64,000 bases of DNA, taken from contig UCJH01000039.1 of assembly GCA_900472785.1 (NCBI GenBank), forward strand, positions 21,733 through 85,732. Direction: 5' to 3'. The first letter of the stretch is position 1. Each line of letters starts with the position of its first letter. A program made the translations under genes and the position numbers. This document shows, one piece after another, positions 45,272 through 57,296 of this stretch. The notes under the pieces were generated by a model. That model did not search any database. It saw nothing but the letters and a program-made list of their open reading frames with translations, and was not told the origin of the DNA. The DNA is from Hyphomicrobiales bacterium. GTDB taxonomy: Bacteria; Pseudomonadota; Alphaproteobacteria; Rhizobiales; Rhizobiaceae.

Positions 45272-46180
45272 ATGACTGAAAAATCCCCTGCCGATAATTT
45301 TCCCGCTGGATACGAGCCGCCCAAGGTCTGGACCTGGGAGAAGGGCAATGGCGGCGCGTTCGCCAATATCAACCGGCCGATCGCTGGCCCCACCCATGAC
45401 AAGGATCTGCCGGTTGGAAAACATCCGCTGCAGCTTTATTCGCTGGCGACGCCGAACGGCGTAAAGGTCACGATCCTTCTGGAGGAGCTTCTGGCTCTTG
45501 GCCACAAGGGCGCGGAATATGATGCCTGGCTGATCAAGATCGGCGATGGCGACCAGTTCGGCTCGGGTTTCGTCGACGTCAATCCGAACTCGAAGATTCC
45601 GGCCCTGATGGACCGCTCGACGCCGGAGCCGACCCGCGTCTTCGAATCGGGCTCGATCCTGCTTTATCTCGCCCAAAAGTTCGATGCTTTCCTGCCAGGA
45701 GATCAAAAGGCGCGCACCGAGGCGATAAACTGGCTGTTCTGGCAGATGGGGTCGGCGCCCTATCTCGGCGGCGGCTTTGGCCATTTCTACGCCTATGCGC
45801 CGATGCATATCCAATATGCGATCGACCGCTTCTCGATGGAAGTGAAGCGCCAGCTCGACGTCCTCGACCGGCACCTCGCCGACAACCGATATATGGCCGG
45901 GTCGGACTATTCGATCGCCGACATCGCCATCTGGCCGTGGTACGGCAATCTGGCGCAGGGCAAGCAATACGGCGATTCGGGTGCCTTCCTCGACGTTCAG
46001 AGCTACAAGCATGTGCAGCGCTGGACGGCTGAAATCGCGGAGCGCCCGGCGGTGAAGCGCGGCCGCATGGTCAATCGGATGATGGGCGACCCGTCCGAGC
46101 AGTTGCACGAGCGCCACGACGCCTCCGACTTCGATACGAAGACGCAGGACAAGATCGCCCAGGACACCCCGAAGGCGTGA
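45272..46180 (+). CDS. yghU: YghU-like glutathione S-transferase (nu class)
   Basis: A 302-residue GST. It contains the long N-terminal extension typical of YghU before the thioredoxin fold, the glutathione-binding loop around SLATPNGVKVTILLEEL, the SNAIL/cis-Pro region NPNSKIPAL, and the helical domain. E. coli YghU is a glutathione-disulfide-bond reductase. It lies between pccB and two unknown genes in the propionyl-CoA block on the same strand. Why it should be there is not clear. Confidence 0.88.
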   Translation: MTEKSPADNFPAGYEPPKVWTWEKGNGGAFANINRPIAGPTHDKDLPVGKHPLQLYSLATPNGVKVTILLEELLALGHKGAEYDAWLIKIGDGDQFGSGFVDVNPNSKIPALMDRSTPEPTRVFESGSILLYLAQKFDAFLPGDQKARTEAINWLFWQMGSAPYLGGGFGHFYAYAPMHIQYAIDRFSMEVKRQLDVLDRHLADNRYMAGSDYSIADIAIWPWYGNLAQGKQYGDSGAFLDVQSYKHVQRWTAEIAERPAVKRGRMVNRMMGDPSEQLHERHDASDFDTKTQDKIAQDTPKA

Positions 46181-46191
46181 AGGAGAAGCAG

Positions 46192-46569
46192 ATGGCCAAA
46201 CGGACCGAGATGACGAAACACAGGGGTTTCCCTTCCGGCTTGCCGGGCCATGGCCATCATTTCACCATCCGGCGGGCGAACGAAAAGGGTGTTACCCCGC
46301 TCAAGCCGCTAACCCGTCTCGCTCGTCCCAACACGATCGAGCAAAAGGTGGACGCCGCCTTCCTGCACGCGCTCTGGCACCATTTCGGCGATGAGCCGTT
46401 CGAACGGGGAAACCTTGATGCCGGCCGGTTGAACCTGCTGTTCGGCCGCGAGGTGGTTCCGGCCGAGAGCCCTTTCGATCCGGCCTCCTACGAGGCCTTG
46501 CTTCGGATAGACGAAAGGGTGGCGCGCAAGAGTTTTCCCGAAGCATTCGAAGATGTGTTCGAGGTTTAA
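46192..46569 (+). CDS. Hypothetical protein, first of a tandem duplicate pair
   Basis: A 125-residue protein of unknown function. The ATG at 46192 has a GGAGAAGC ribosome site. It shares a conserved layout with the next gene: KHRGFPSGL near the start, then RGNLD..RL..LFGRE, and FDPASYEALL..DE..ARKSFPEAFE at the end. The pair arose by tandem duplication. No membrane segment or known motif is visible. It sits within the pccB-pccA block, which suggests a link to propionyl-CoA or acyl-CoA handling, but that is only context. Confidence 0.75.
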   Translation: MAKRTEMTKHRGFPSGLPGHGHHFTIRRANEKGVTPLKPLTRLARPNTIEQKVDAAFLHALWHHFGDEPFERGNLDAGRLNLLFGREVVPAESPFDPASYEALLRIDERVARKSFPEAFEDVFEV

Positions 46570-46573
46570 CGCG

Positions 46574-46984
46574 ATGGCCAAGACCCCTGAAATGCCCAAG
46601 CATCGCGGTTTTCCAGCCGGCCTGCTCGGAACGCAATGGCAATTCACCCTGCGCCGGGCGAATTCCAAGGTCACCCCTTTGACCGCCTGGCCGCGACATC
46701 GGACCATGGATCAGACGGTGGCGCTCGCAGATATCGGCTTTGTCCAGGCGCTCTGGCAGTATTTCGGCACCGCGCCGTTCCAGCGCGGCAATCTGGACGG
46801 AGAGCGACTGTGCCGCCTGTTCGGGCGCGAACTCCTGCCGGCGGAACGGGGCTTCGATCCGGCGTCATACGAGGCGCTGCTGAAGTTCAACGAGGCTTTG
46901 GCCCGGAAGAACTTCCCGCAGGCGTTCGAGGGTGAGAAGACGGATGCGGGCGCGGCGCGCGGCATCAAGAAAACCGCCGAATGA
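46574..46984 (+). CDS. Hypothetical protein, second of a tandem duplicate pair
   Basis: A 136-residue paralogue of the preceding gene, four bases after its stop. Shared elements are KHRGFPAGL, RGNLDGERLCRLFGRE, FDPASYEALLKFNE and ARKNFPQAFE. It has its own C-terminal tail (about 15 residues) rich in charged residues. The start at 46574 is chosen by alignment with the sister gene. Both are followed by pccA after 16 bases. Function is unknown. Confidence 0.75.
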   Translation: MAKTPEMPKHRGFPAGLLGTQWQFTLRRANSKVTPLTAWPRHRTMDQTVALADIGFVQALWQYFGTAPFQRGNLDGERLCRLFGRELLPAERGFDPASYEALLKFNEALARKNFPQAFEGEKTDAGAARGIKKTAE

Positions 46985-47000
46985 GCGAGGTCAGCCATCC

Positions 47001-49011
<2,011 letters not shown>

Positions 49012-49028
<17 letters not shown>

Positions 49029-50073
49029 CAACGGGTGTGGCCACAAGGCCCAGCACGACGACGGTCATGATAATCACGGTCGGGCCATCGAGCCTGACGG
49101 GCAGAAAGATGACCATATCGAGAAGGCGGCCTGCGGTAAAAATTGCAATCTGTACGAGGGCGATGACGCTGCCGACGGCGACCAGCCGGGATCTCGTGCC
49201 GTTATCGGACGATGCCAACCGGACATATCCGAAGACGAATACCGGGATGAACAGCGCACCAGAGACGATCATGACCAGCGGAAGGTAGGGCTGGATAAGC
49301 GGGATTGAATCAGCGGCCAGGATTGCAACAGGCACCATTATGAAGCCGGGCAACAGGGCGGCAAGCACAGGCGGCCAGACGAGAATATCGCGTGGTTCGC
49401 ACACGGCGCCAGGTATCGAAGCAGCGTCGTTTTCCCGCCAGACGGACCGCCAGAGGGACGCGACACCCGCGGTTGCAGCTATGGACAGGGCGATGTAGCC
49501 GATGCTGACTGCCCATGGCACGAAGGAGATTGTGCCGGTGCGGGTCATCTCGATGGACAGCGCGATGTCCTTCGGCAAGGCGAGGAGGACGGGGATGGAC
49601 CAGACAGCCCAGAAGCCGTTGCGCAAGCCTTCGATCCGGATGCGGTCCGAAAGGTGGATCAGCAGGGCTGTCGCCCCGAGGAAGGAGGCAACGACACCGA
49701 TCGCGAAGCCCTCCGCACCGTCACGCACCACGCCTGCTGCCGAAAGGCTGTTCGCGATGCCGTAGCCCTGCAGAGCGGCAAGCCCGAGTACGATCAGTGG
49801 AAGGATTACCGATTTCACAGTGAGGAGACCATTGCCACTTCCCTTCCGACGTGAAGAGCGTGAAAAGATCAGGCGGTACAATTCTCCGAGAACAAGGACG
49901 CTATAGAGAGGGATGGGGCCGAGACCGAAGAGGGACAACCGCTCGATAGAATTGCCTTCACCCATGATCGCCGGAAGCAGGCTTGCATCAATGCCCGGAA
50001 GCAGAATGTTCAGCCCGAGAACATACACTATTCCGGCGAGTACCAGAACCGTTCGCTGCTCAACGATAGGCAT
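49012..50073 (-). CDS. SecY-like membrane protein (degenerate paralogue)
   Basis: A 353-residue, multi-helix membrane protein. Reading it against E. coli SecY gives clear matches: LPGIDA (residues 25-30), ERLSLFGLGPIP (44-55, SecY has SRASIFALGIMP), ALQGYGIANSL (about 100-110) and LSDRIRIEGLRNGF (141-154, SecY has LGEQITERGIGNGI). SecY is about 440 residues, and this protein has a very short region where SecY has its large cytosolic RR-containing loop, so binding to SecA or ribosomes is doubtful. The ATG at 50073 is chosen over a TTG five codons upstream. It is convergent with pccA. Function is unknown. Confidence 0.75.
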
Positions 50074-50267
50074 GCTCGATCCCCCCAACTGGTCTTATCC
50101 CGCTCGGTGGCGTCCCCGATGATCTTTCACGGAAAGCAGCAAAGTCAAGCACATCGGCATTGCCGGCCACACAACAAAAATCATGCTGATCGCAAGAGGC
50201 AGGTGGATTTGCCCGAAGAATTGATCCAGTTTCCAACCCAAGACCATGTTCAAGCACGGTCGATGTC

Positions 50268-52421
50268 ATGGAGGGGCAGGTGTCCGACAAGATGATGAAG
50301 GATTGGGAAGCGCTTGCTGAAAGGGAACTGAAGCAGTCGGTGGACACGCTAACCTGGCAGACGCCCGAAGGCATTGCGGTCAAGCCGCTCTACACCGAAG
50401 CCGATCTCGAAAAGGCCGACCACCTCGGCTCCCTGCCGGGTCTAGCGCCTTTCACGCGCGGGCCGCGTGCCACCATGTATGCCGGCCGGCCGTGGACGAT
50501 CCGCCAATATGCCGGCTTCTCCACCGCCGAAGCCTCGAATGCTTTTTACCGCAAGGCACTCGCGGCTGGCCAGCAGGGCGTCTCCGTCGCCTTCGATCTC
50601 GCCACCCATCGCGGCTATGATTCGGATCATCCGCGCGTCGTCGGCGATGTCGGCAAGGCCGGCGTGGCGATCGATTCGGTCGAGGACATGAAAATCCTGT
50701 TCGACGGCATTCCGCTCGACAAGATCTCGGTGTCCATGACCATGAACGGGGCGGTGATCCCGATTCTTGCCTCGTTCATCGTGGCTGGAGAGGAGCAGGG
50801 CGTCTCGCGGGAAAAACTGTCCGGGACGATCCAGAACGACATCCTCAAGGAGTTCATAGTCCGCAACACCTATATCTATCCGCCGGAACCCTCGATGCGG
50901 ATCGTCGCGGATATCATCGATTATACGGCGCGCGAGATGCCGAAGTTCAATTCAATCTCGATCTCCGGCTATCACATGCAGGAGGCCGGCGCGACGCTTG
51001 TGCAGGAACTGGCGTTTACGCTCGCCGATGGCCGGGAATATGTCCGGGCCGCTATTGCCAAGGGCCTGAGCGTCGACGAGTTCGCCGGCCGCCTGTCCTT
51101 CTTCTTCGCCATCGGCATGAACTTCTTCATGGAGGCCGCCAAGCTGCGCGCCGCCCGTCTGCTGTGGACCCGGATCATGGAAGGTTTCCATCCGAAGAAG
51201 CAGTCTTCGCTGATGCTGCGCACCCATTGCCAGACCTCCGGCGTGTCCCTGCAGGAACAGGATCCCTACAACAACATCATCCGCACCGCCTTCGAGGCAA
51301 TGTCGGCCGTGCTCGGCGGCACGCAGTCGCTGCACACCAATTCGTTCGACGAGGCAATCGCCCTGCCGACGGAATTCTCCTCGCGCATCGCCCGCAACAC
51401 GCAACTGATCCTGCAGCATGAGACCGGCGTGACGAAGGTCGTCGATCCATTGGCTGGCTCCTACTATGTCGAGAGCCTCACGGCCGAACTGGCCGACAAG
51501 GCCTGGGCGCTGATGGAAGAGGTGGAAACGCTGGGTGGCATGACCAAGGCGGTGGCCGATGGCCTGCCGAAACGGTTGATAGAGGAGGCGGCAACCCGGA
51601 GGCAGGCCGCGGTCGACAAGGGCGAAGAGGTCATCGTCGGGGTCAACAAGTACCGGCTGGAGATCGAGGACGATCTTGATATCCTCGACATCGACAACGC
51701 CGCCGTACGCATCGCCCAGATCAAACGCATAGAAGACACCCGGCGCAGGCGTGATACGGCTGCGGTCACGGCAGCGCTTGAAGCCCTGACGGGTGTTGCA
51801 CGCAGTGGCGAGGGCAATATCCTGGAGGCGGCCGTGACGGCAGCCCGTGCGCGTGCCACGGTTGGCGAAATCTCGGATGCCCTGCGCGCGGTGTTTGGCG
51901 ATCACTCGGCGGTGCCGGAGGTCGTCAGCGACATCTATGGCGAGGCTTATAAGGACGAGCCGGAATTGAAGACGCTGACGGCGCGTCTGCAGGCTTTTTC
52001 CAAGTCGATCGGTGCCCGGCCAAAGATCATGGTCGCCAAGCTCGGACAGGACGGTCATGACCGCGGCGCCAAGATAATCGCATCCGCCTTTGGCGACATA
52101 GGCTTCGACGTGCTGGCTGGCCCGTTGTTCCAAACGCCGGAAGAGGCGGCCGATCTCGCGCTCTCCTCAAAAGTTCACGTCCTTGGCGTCTCGTCGCTGG
52201 CGGCGGGCCACAAGACGCTTCTGCCGCAACTGGTCGAGGCTCTGAAGGCCAAGGGCGGCGGCGATGTCATCGTCATCTGCGGCGGCGTCGTCCCCCGGCA
52301 GGATTATCAGTTCCTGCTCGATCGCGGCGTTGCAGCCGTCTTTGGCCCCGGAACCAATGTCATGGATGCCGGTCGTGCCGTGCTTGATCTGCTGGAAGGA
52401 CGCCGGCGCAACAGCCCGTGA
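50268..52421 (+). CDS. bhbA: Methylmalonyl-CoA mutase
   Basis: A 717-residue single-chain adenosylcobalamin-dependent mutase that converts methylmalonyl-CoA to succinyl-CoA. The substrate barrel is N-terminal ([22 protein letters not shown]) and the cobalamin domain is C-terminal with the ligand His in [10 protein letters not shown]. The full B12-binding set is present, so it is probably active. Start may also be the ATG at 50292. It completes the propionyl-CoA route begun by PccB/PccA. No ethylmalonyl-pathway or epimerase gene is in the window. Confidence 0.93.
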   Translation: MEGQVSDKMMKDWEALAERELKQSVDTLTWQTPEGIAVKPLYTEADLEKADHLGSLPGLAPFTRGPRATMYAGRPWTIRQYAGFSTAEASNAFYRKALAAGQQGVSVAFDLATHRGYDSDHPRVVGDVGKAGVAIDSVEDMKILFDGIPLDKISVSMTMNGAVIPILASFIVAGEEQGVSREKLSGTIQNDILKEFIVRNTYIYPPEPSMRIVADIIDYTAREMPKFNSISISGYHMQEAGATLVQELAFTLADGREYVRAAIAKGLSVDEFAGRLSFFFAIGMNFFMEAAKLRAARLLWTRIMEGFHPKKQSSLMLRTHCQTSGVSLQEQDPYNNIIRTAFEAMSAVLGGTQSLHTNSFDEAIALPTEFSSRIARNTQLILQHETGVTKVVDPLAGSYYVESLTAELADKAWALMEEVETLGGMTKAVADGLPKRLIEEAATRRQAAVDKGEEVIVGVNKYRLEIEDDLDILDIDNAAVRIAQIKRIEDTRRRRDTAAVTAALEALTGVARSGEGNILEAAVTAARARATVGEISDALRAVFGDHSAVPEVVSDIYGEAYKDEPELKTLTARLQAFSKSIGARPKIMVAKLGQDGHDRGAKIIASAFGDIGFDVLAGPLFQTPEEAADLALSSKVHVLGVSSLAAGHKTLLPQLVEALKAKGGGDVIVICGGVVPRQDYQFLLDRGVAAVFGPGTNVMDAGRAVLDLLEGRRRNSP

Positions 52422-52485
52422 ATCGTCGGCAGCCCCCGGGGCACCTGATCTGCATAGCCGGCTGTCCATTGCGTTTGTGGCGGCG

Positions 52486-53481
52486 CTACTGCGAGATGTC
52501 GAACACCACGCGTCCCCGCACCTTGCCGGCCACGATATCCTGGGCCAGCTCCGGCAGGCGGGAAAGCGGTTCGTGGCGCGTCATGCGGGCCAGTTGTTGC
52601 CGGTCGAGGCTTTCGGCGAGCAGCGCCCAGGCTTTGTCGTGGCGCTCGTGGCTTGCCATGACGGAATCGATGCCGAGAAGGGCAACACCGCGCAGGATGT
52701 GCGGCATCACGGTTGCCGGAAGATCGGCGCCGCCGGCAAGGCCGCAGGCGGCGACCGCGCCACCCTGAACGGTCTGTGCCAGCACATTGGCAAGCGTCGT
52801 CGAGCCGACCGAATCGATCGCGCCCGCCCAGCGTTCCTTCTGCAGCGCGCCACCCTTTTCCGACAGAGAGGACCGATCGATGAAATTTTTCGCGCCGAGG
52901 GCCGAAAGGTAATCGTGGGTCTCGGGCCGTCCGGTCGAGGCCGTCACCGTGTAGCCGCGTCTGGCGAGCAGCTTGATCGCCACCGAACCGACACCACCGG
53001 CCGCGCCGGTGACCAGCACCTCGCGGCTGTCGCCGGTAATCGTTCCCCAGGCTTCGAGCGCCTGCACGGCGAGTGCCGCCGTATAGCCGGCGGTGCCGAC
53101 CGCCATGCTTTCCTCCAATGTGAAGGCCTCCGGCAGCCGCGTCAGCCATTCCGGCTTCAGGCGCTGGAAGCGGGAATAGCCGCCCCATTCGGTCTCGGAC
53201 AGGCCCCAGCCGTTGACGACGACCTTATCGCCCGGCTTCCAGTCGGGGCTGCGCGATTCGACGACGATGCCGGAAAGATCGACGCCGCCAACCATCGGCA
53301 GCCGCCGGGCGATGCGGCCCTTGCCGGTCACGGCCAGCCCGTCCTTGTAGTTGAGCGTCGAGAAATGCACCTCGACCAGAACATCATGATCCGGCAGATC
53401 GGTGAGCGTCAATTCCCTGAAGGCGCCCACAGGCTTGCCGCCTTCGTCGTCGATCACCATCGCCCTGAAACGCTCTGCCAT
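52486..53481 (-). CDS. acuI: AcuI-like acrylyl-CoA reductase (YhdH/YhfP family)
   Basis: A 331-residue medium-chain reductase of the YhdH/AcuI type, NADPH-dependent and without zinc. It begins MAERFRAMVIDDEGGKPVGAF and contains the cofactor loop TGAAGGVGSVAIKLLARRGY. AcuI reduces acryloyl-CoA to propionyl-CoA, which would be consumed by the PCC and mutase genes alongside. The family also contains quinone-reductase-like members, so the reaction is not certain. It is downstream of the PanB-like gene on the same strand. Confidence 0.83.
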   Translation of the reverse strand: MAERFRAMVIDDEGGKPVGAFRELTLTDLPDHDVLVEVHFSTLNYKDGLAVTGKGRIARRLPMVGGVDLSGIVVESRSPDWKPGDKVVVNGWGLSETEWGGYSRFQRLKPEWLTRLPEAFTLEESMAVGTAGYTAALAVQALEAWGTITGDSREVLVTGAAGGVGSVAIKLLARRGYTVTASTGRPETHDYLSALGAKNFIDRSSLSEKGGALQKERWAGAIDSVGSTTLANVLAQTVQGGAVAACGLAGGADLPATVMPHILRGVALLGIDSVMASHERHDKAWALLAESLDRQQLARMTRHEPLSRLPELAQDIVAGKVRGRVVFDISQ

Positions 53482-53573
53482 GGTCTTCTCCCTGTCCTAT
53501 CCTTGGTTCGAACATGGCATGGCAAGGGTGGAAAATCCAATTGGACCAAAGGCAAAGGAGACGGGATAGTGGC

Positions 53574-54371
53574 TCAGGCCGTGCCGATCGATTCCAGGAA
53601 TGCGTCCAGTTCGCGCGGATCGATACCGACGAGGTGCTGCGGCTGCGGATAGGCGCCGGAGCGGACGTCGGCCACATATTCCGCATAGGCGGCGACGCGC
53701 TCCTGCTGCAACCGGTCGTATTCGGCGGCGAAATTCCGGTAGACCTTGGCGTGGCGCGGTACATGGCCGCGATTGGCGCCGAGTACGTCGTCGGAGAAGA
53801 GATACTGCGCATCGCCGCCGGTGCCGGCCCCCATGGAGAGCATCAGCAGCGAGGTGCGCCGGCTGATGGCGCTGGCAACGGCATCCGGCACCACTTCGAT
53901 TTCGGCGGCGAATGCGCCCGCGTCCTCCAGCGCCTTGGTCTGGCGCCAGATTTCCAGAGCGCTTGCGGCTGTCTTGCCGACGGCACGGAAGCCGCCCGTC
54001 CATGTCGCCTTGGACGGGATCAGCCCGACATGACCACAGACCGGAATGCCCTCCTCGCGCATGCGGCGGACGATGGACAGGCCGGCGGCGCAATAGACGG
54101 CATCGCCGCCAGCCTTCAGTGCCTGAAACGCGGCGCGAACATATTCATCGGCGGTGACGAGATCGCCATATTCCAGTCCCGGAAAGGCAAAACAGGAGGG
54201 AGCCGCCTCGCGAAAGGCCGGACCCATCAGCGCCGGGGGAACCGAGAGCAGGTCGACGCCGGCGCGTTCGGCAGCATCCGCTTCCTCCAGCGTTTCGACA
54301 CGCAGCATGGTCAGCTGGCGCTTTCCCTTCATCGACAGCAGATCTGCAACGGTCGGGCGGCGATGTTTCAT
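53574..54371 (-). CDS. PanB-like protein lacking the PanB metal ligands
   Basis: A 265-residue PanB-fold (ketopantoate hydroxymethyltransferase family) protein. It keeps the family segment PVCGHVGLIPSKATWTGGFR and the His of GHVGL (His114; E. coli His136). Aligned by eye with E. coli PanB, Asp45 is Pro46, Asp84 is Gly65, Lys112 is Tyr93 and Glu114 is Ala95. The magnesium site and the catalytic lysine are thus gone, although the Glu equivalent to Glu181 remains. It is unlikely to make ketopantoate. It stands between the MocF-like reductase and acuI genes on the same strand. The role is unknown. Confidence 0.75.
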   Translation of the reverse strand: MKHRRPTVADLLSMKGKRQLTMLRVETLEEADAAERAGVDLLSVPPALMGPAFREAAPSCFAFPGLEYGDLVTADEYVRAAFQALKAGGDAVYCAAGLSIVRRMREEGIPVCGHVGLIPSKATWTGGFRAVGKTAASALEIWRQTKALEDAGAFAAEIEVVPDAVASAISRRTSLLMLSMGAGTGGDAQYLFSDDVLGANRGHVPRHAKVYRNFAAEYDRLQQERVAAYAEYVADVRSGAYPQPQHLVGIDPRELDAFLESIGTA

Positions 54372-54440
54372 GCATATCTCCAGGCATGGGTTCGCAGCCG
54401 CAGAAGCGCTGCGTGAAAAAGGATGGGGCTGCGCCTGCGG

Positions 54441-55667
54441 TCAGGCGGCGAGCAGCGATTTCAGCTTGGTTTCCGGTGCCGCAAGCGCCAGCGGATCGGG
54501 GCGGGCACCGTTGGCGATCATCATTTCGGCGAGCCGGATATCGCGGGCAATGGCATTGCCCGGACCGATGCCGCTTGCAGCAAGCAGTCGGCCGGTGACG
54601 TCGAGATGGAACAGAATGAAGGCTCCGTCGGCCATGTTGCGCCGGACCGTGATGACGGTGCCATCGGCGATGCCGGCGATCTGCAGCGTCAGATCATACT
54701 GATCGGACCAGAACCACGGGACGGTCGCGATCGCTTCCTTGCCGCCGAGAAGGTTGGTCGCGGCGAGCAGGCCCTGATCCTGGGCGTTGCGCCACGCCTC
54801 CAGCCGCACGCGCCGCCCGCCGTAATGGGCAAGCGGAAACGAGCAGCAATCCCCGGCCGCAAAGATATGCGGATCGGATGTGCGCAGATGTTCGTCTACG
54901 GCGATGCCGTTTTCGATCTTCAGGCCGGCTTCCGAAGCCAGCTCGGTGTTGGGCATGGCGCCGATCCCGACGACGATCATGTCGACGCGGATCGTGCGGC
55001 CGTCCTCGAGCACGACGCGGGCTTCGGCGCGGGTTTCCTCCAGCGCCTTGATGCGGGCGCCGCAGATGATGTTGACGCCCTCGGCCTTGTGCCGCTCGGC
55101 CACCACCTCGGCGACCGCCTCCGGGACGCCGCGGGTCAGGATGCGTGGCAGGCCTTCGACCAACGTCACGCTCGCGCCGCGCTTGCGCGCCGTTGCCGCC
55201 AGTTCAAGTCCGATGAAGCCGCCGCCGATCACGGCAATATGCTTGCCGGGCTGCAGGGATTCGCGGATCAGCACCGCGTCGCGGTGGGTCCTGAGCGTCT
55301 TGATCCGCCAGTTGCTGCCGCGCAGCCCCGGAAACGGGCGGGGGCGGGCCCCGGTCGCCAGCAGCAGCCGGTCGTAGGGGACATTGTATCCATCGGACAG
55401 GCGGACCGATCTTGCAGCGGCATCGACGCTTTCGACGCTCATGCCGGTGATGACGTCGATACCGGCCTCGGTGTAGCGGGCGGCATCCGATACCAGCTTC
55501 GGTTCATGGCCATGCAGAAGGGCGTCCTTCGAAAGCGGCGGCCGCTCATAGGGGAGCACCGATTCGGCGCCGATCAGGGTAACCTTGCCCTTGAAGCCCT
55601 TTTCGCGAAGCGCGAAGGCGGCACGTGCACCACATTCCCCGGCGCCGACGATGACGATCTGATCCAT
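54441..55667 (-). CDS. mocF: FAD-dependent ferredoxin reductase, MocF-like
   Basis: A 408-residue NAD(P)H-ferredoxin reductase. The FAD motif is VIVGAGECGARAAFALRE at the N-terminus, the NAD motif is AVIGGGFIGLELAATARKRG near residue 150, and the C-terminal domain is the reductase type. The ATG at 55667 is chosen over upstream in-frame starts. It follows the Rieske ferredoxin gene by 13 bases. Together with the ferredoxin and the di-iron oxygenase it matches MocD-MocE-MocF, which in Rhizobium leguminosarum take part in rhizopine breakdown. Confidence 0.83.
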   Translation of the reverse strand: MDQIVIVGAGECGARAAFALREKGFKGKVTLIGAESVLPYERPPLSKDALLHGHEPKLVSDAARYTEAGIDVITGMSVESVDAAARSVRLSDGYNVPYDRLLLATGARPRPFPGLRGSNWRIKTLRTHRDAVLIRESLQPGKHIAVIGGGFIGLELAATARKRGASVTLVEGLPRILTRGVPEAVAEVVAERHKAEGVNIICGARIKALEETRAEARVVLEDGRTIRVDMIVVGIGAMPNTELASEAGLKIENGIAVDEHLRTSDPHIFAAGDCCSFPLAHYGGRRVRLEAWRNAQDQGLLAATNLLGGKEAIATVPWFWSDQYDLTLQIAGIADGTVITVRRNMADGAFILFHLDVTGRLLAASGIGPGNAIARDIRLAEMMIANGARPDPLALAAPETKLKSLLAA

Positions 55668-55680
55668 GATTCGTGTCCTT

Positions 55681-55998
55681 TCAGGAAACCGAAATGAAGA
55701 CGCTACCGGATTCAACCTTGACTGGATAGGTCTTGAGGTTGACGCAGACGGGCGCACCCTTGGCTTCCCCGGTCCGGTAATCGAAGCGGCCGTTGTGCTT
55801 CGGACATTCGATGATCTCGTCCATCACCAGACCGTCGGCCAGGTGGATCTTTTCGTGCGTGCACAGGCCGTCGGTCGCATAGAACTTGTCGTCCGGGCTG
55901 CGGTAGACAGCAAACGTCCTGCCGCCGTGATCGAAGCGCATCACGTCTTCCTCGTCGATGTCGTCCGTTGCGCAGACCTCGATCCAATTGTCGCTCAT
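55681..55998 (-). CDS. mocE: Rieske [2Fe-2S] ferredoxin, MocE-like
   Basis: A 105-residue soluble Rieske ferredoxin. The cluster ligands are Cys46-X-His48 and Cys65-X2-His68. The ATG at 55998 has an AGGAGGA site at good spacing; the ATG at 56004 would add two residues. It would carry electrons from the reductase at 54441 to the oxygenase at 56042. The MocE name is by context. Confidence 0.86.
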   Translation of the reverse strand: MSDNWIEVCATDDIDEEDVMRFDHGGRTFAVYRSPDDKFYATDGLCTHEKIHLADGLVMDEIIECPKHNGRFDYRTGEAKGAPVCVNLKTYPVKVESGSVFISVS

Positions 55999-56041
55999 CG
56001 TCATTCCTCCCGTTCCGGTCTTGTTGGTTTTCGGCTTGCGT

Positions 56042-57127
56042 CTATTCCGCAGCCTGCACGGCGGGTTCGCCATGGAACTCGTCGCGATAGGGGCGTGCCG
56101 TCGTCGGCAGGTCGCGTTTCAGGAAATAGTCTTCGTTGCGCAGCTGCCGGAGGAAGGCCGGGATCATTTCCCGATAGCCTTCGAGGATCGATCGGTTCGG
56201 TGCCGGCAGGTCGTGCTTAATCATCTCATGCAGCTTGGGAAGTGCATGGTAGGGCACCATCGGAAACATGTGATGCTCGACGTGATAGTTCATGTTCCAG
56301 TACACGAAGCGGCTCAGCGGATTCATGTAGACCGAGCGGCTGTTCAGCCGGTGATCGGTAACGTTGTCGGCAAGGCCGCCATGCTGCAGCAGGCCTGTCA
56401 TGACATGGTGCCAGGCGCCATAAAGGCGTGGAAGGCCGACCAGCATCAAAGGCAGGATGGAACCGAGATAGACCGAGAGTGCAATCGTCGCCATATAGAT
56501 GAGCGTCCAGATCCGGGCGACACGAACGACCTTGCCCTGTTCCATCTCCGGAATGAAGGTCTTCTCGGCCTCGCTGATATTGCCGAACGCGTTGCGGACC
56601 ATATCCATCATGCCGTAGGCGGCATCGAGGATGCCGAAGACATTCAGCAGCAACCGAAACAGGTCCGGCGGTCGCATCACGGCAATCTCAGGGTCGCGGC
56701 CGACGATCACCGTATCGGTGTGATGGCGGGTGTGGCTCCAGCGCCATGTCACCGGATTGCGGATGATCATGAAGCAGGCGATCTGATAGACGACATCGTT
56801 CATCCAGCGGGTTTTGAAGGCCGTGCCGTGGCCGCATTCGTGCCAGCGACTGTCGGAGCCCGACCCGTAGAAAACGCCATAGGCAAGGAAGAACGGCACC
56901 GCCCACAAGGTGCCCCAGAAATAGATCCCGAAGGCGGCAAACACCAGCATGCCGCCGAGCCACAGAACCGTGTCGCGGATTGCCGGACCGTCCGAGCGCT
57001 GCATCAATGCCTTCATGTCCTTGCGCGAGATTTCGCTGTGATACCATTGGGCGGCAGCCAGGCCGTTTTCGACGGCTGTCTTGCTGTCGCGGCCGAGCAG
57101 GCTGTAATCGCGTTTCGTTGGTCGCAT
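56042..57127 (-). CDS. mocD: Membrane di-iron oxygenase, MocD-like (fatty acid desaturase family)
   Basis: A 361-residue membrane protein with the three histidine clusters of the desaturase/hydroxylase family: HECGH (96-100), HTRHH (132-136) and HVEHH (282-286). Hydrophobic segments lie between them. MocD of Rhizobium is proposed to demethylate the rhizopine 3-O-methyl-scyllo-inosamine, using MocE and MocF. The ATG at 57127 is chosen because the upstream frame is not family-like. It is divergent from a LacI-type gene, with an inositol importer beyond it. Alkane-type or other hydroxylases have the same fold, so the substrate is inferred. Confidence 0.83.
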   Translation of the reverse strand: MRPTKRDYSLLGRDSKTAVENGLAAAQWYHSEISRKDMKALMQRSDGPAIRDTVLWLGGMLVFAAFGIYFWGTLWAVPFFLAYGVFYGSGSDSRWHECGHGTAFKTRWMNDVVYQIACFMIIRNPVTWRWSHTRHHTDTVIVGRDPEIAVMRPPDLFRLLLNVFGILDAAYGMMDMVRNAFGNISEAEKTFIPEMEQGKVVRVARIWTLIYMATIALSVYLGSILPLMLVGLPRLYGAWHHVMTGLLQHGGLADNVTDHRLNSRSVYMNPLSRFVYWNMNYHVEHHMFPMVPYHALPKLHEMIKHDLPAPNRSILEGYREMIPAFLRQLRNEDYFLKRDLPTTARPYRDEFHGEPAVQAAE

Positions 57128-57296
57128 TCTGGCCTCCCTGCTGACAGCGTCGCGATGTGCGGCCGTCCATCCTGCGTGCGTCGTTGAAAAGAGGATAGGT
57201 TGACTTTGCCGGCGCCTCAATGCAGCAATGATGGAATCTATCAAAAGCTATCAAATCGTGATGGCCATGGATGATGCAATCATTTCAGGAGCGACC

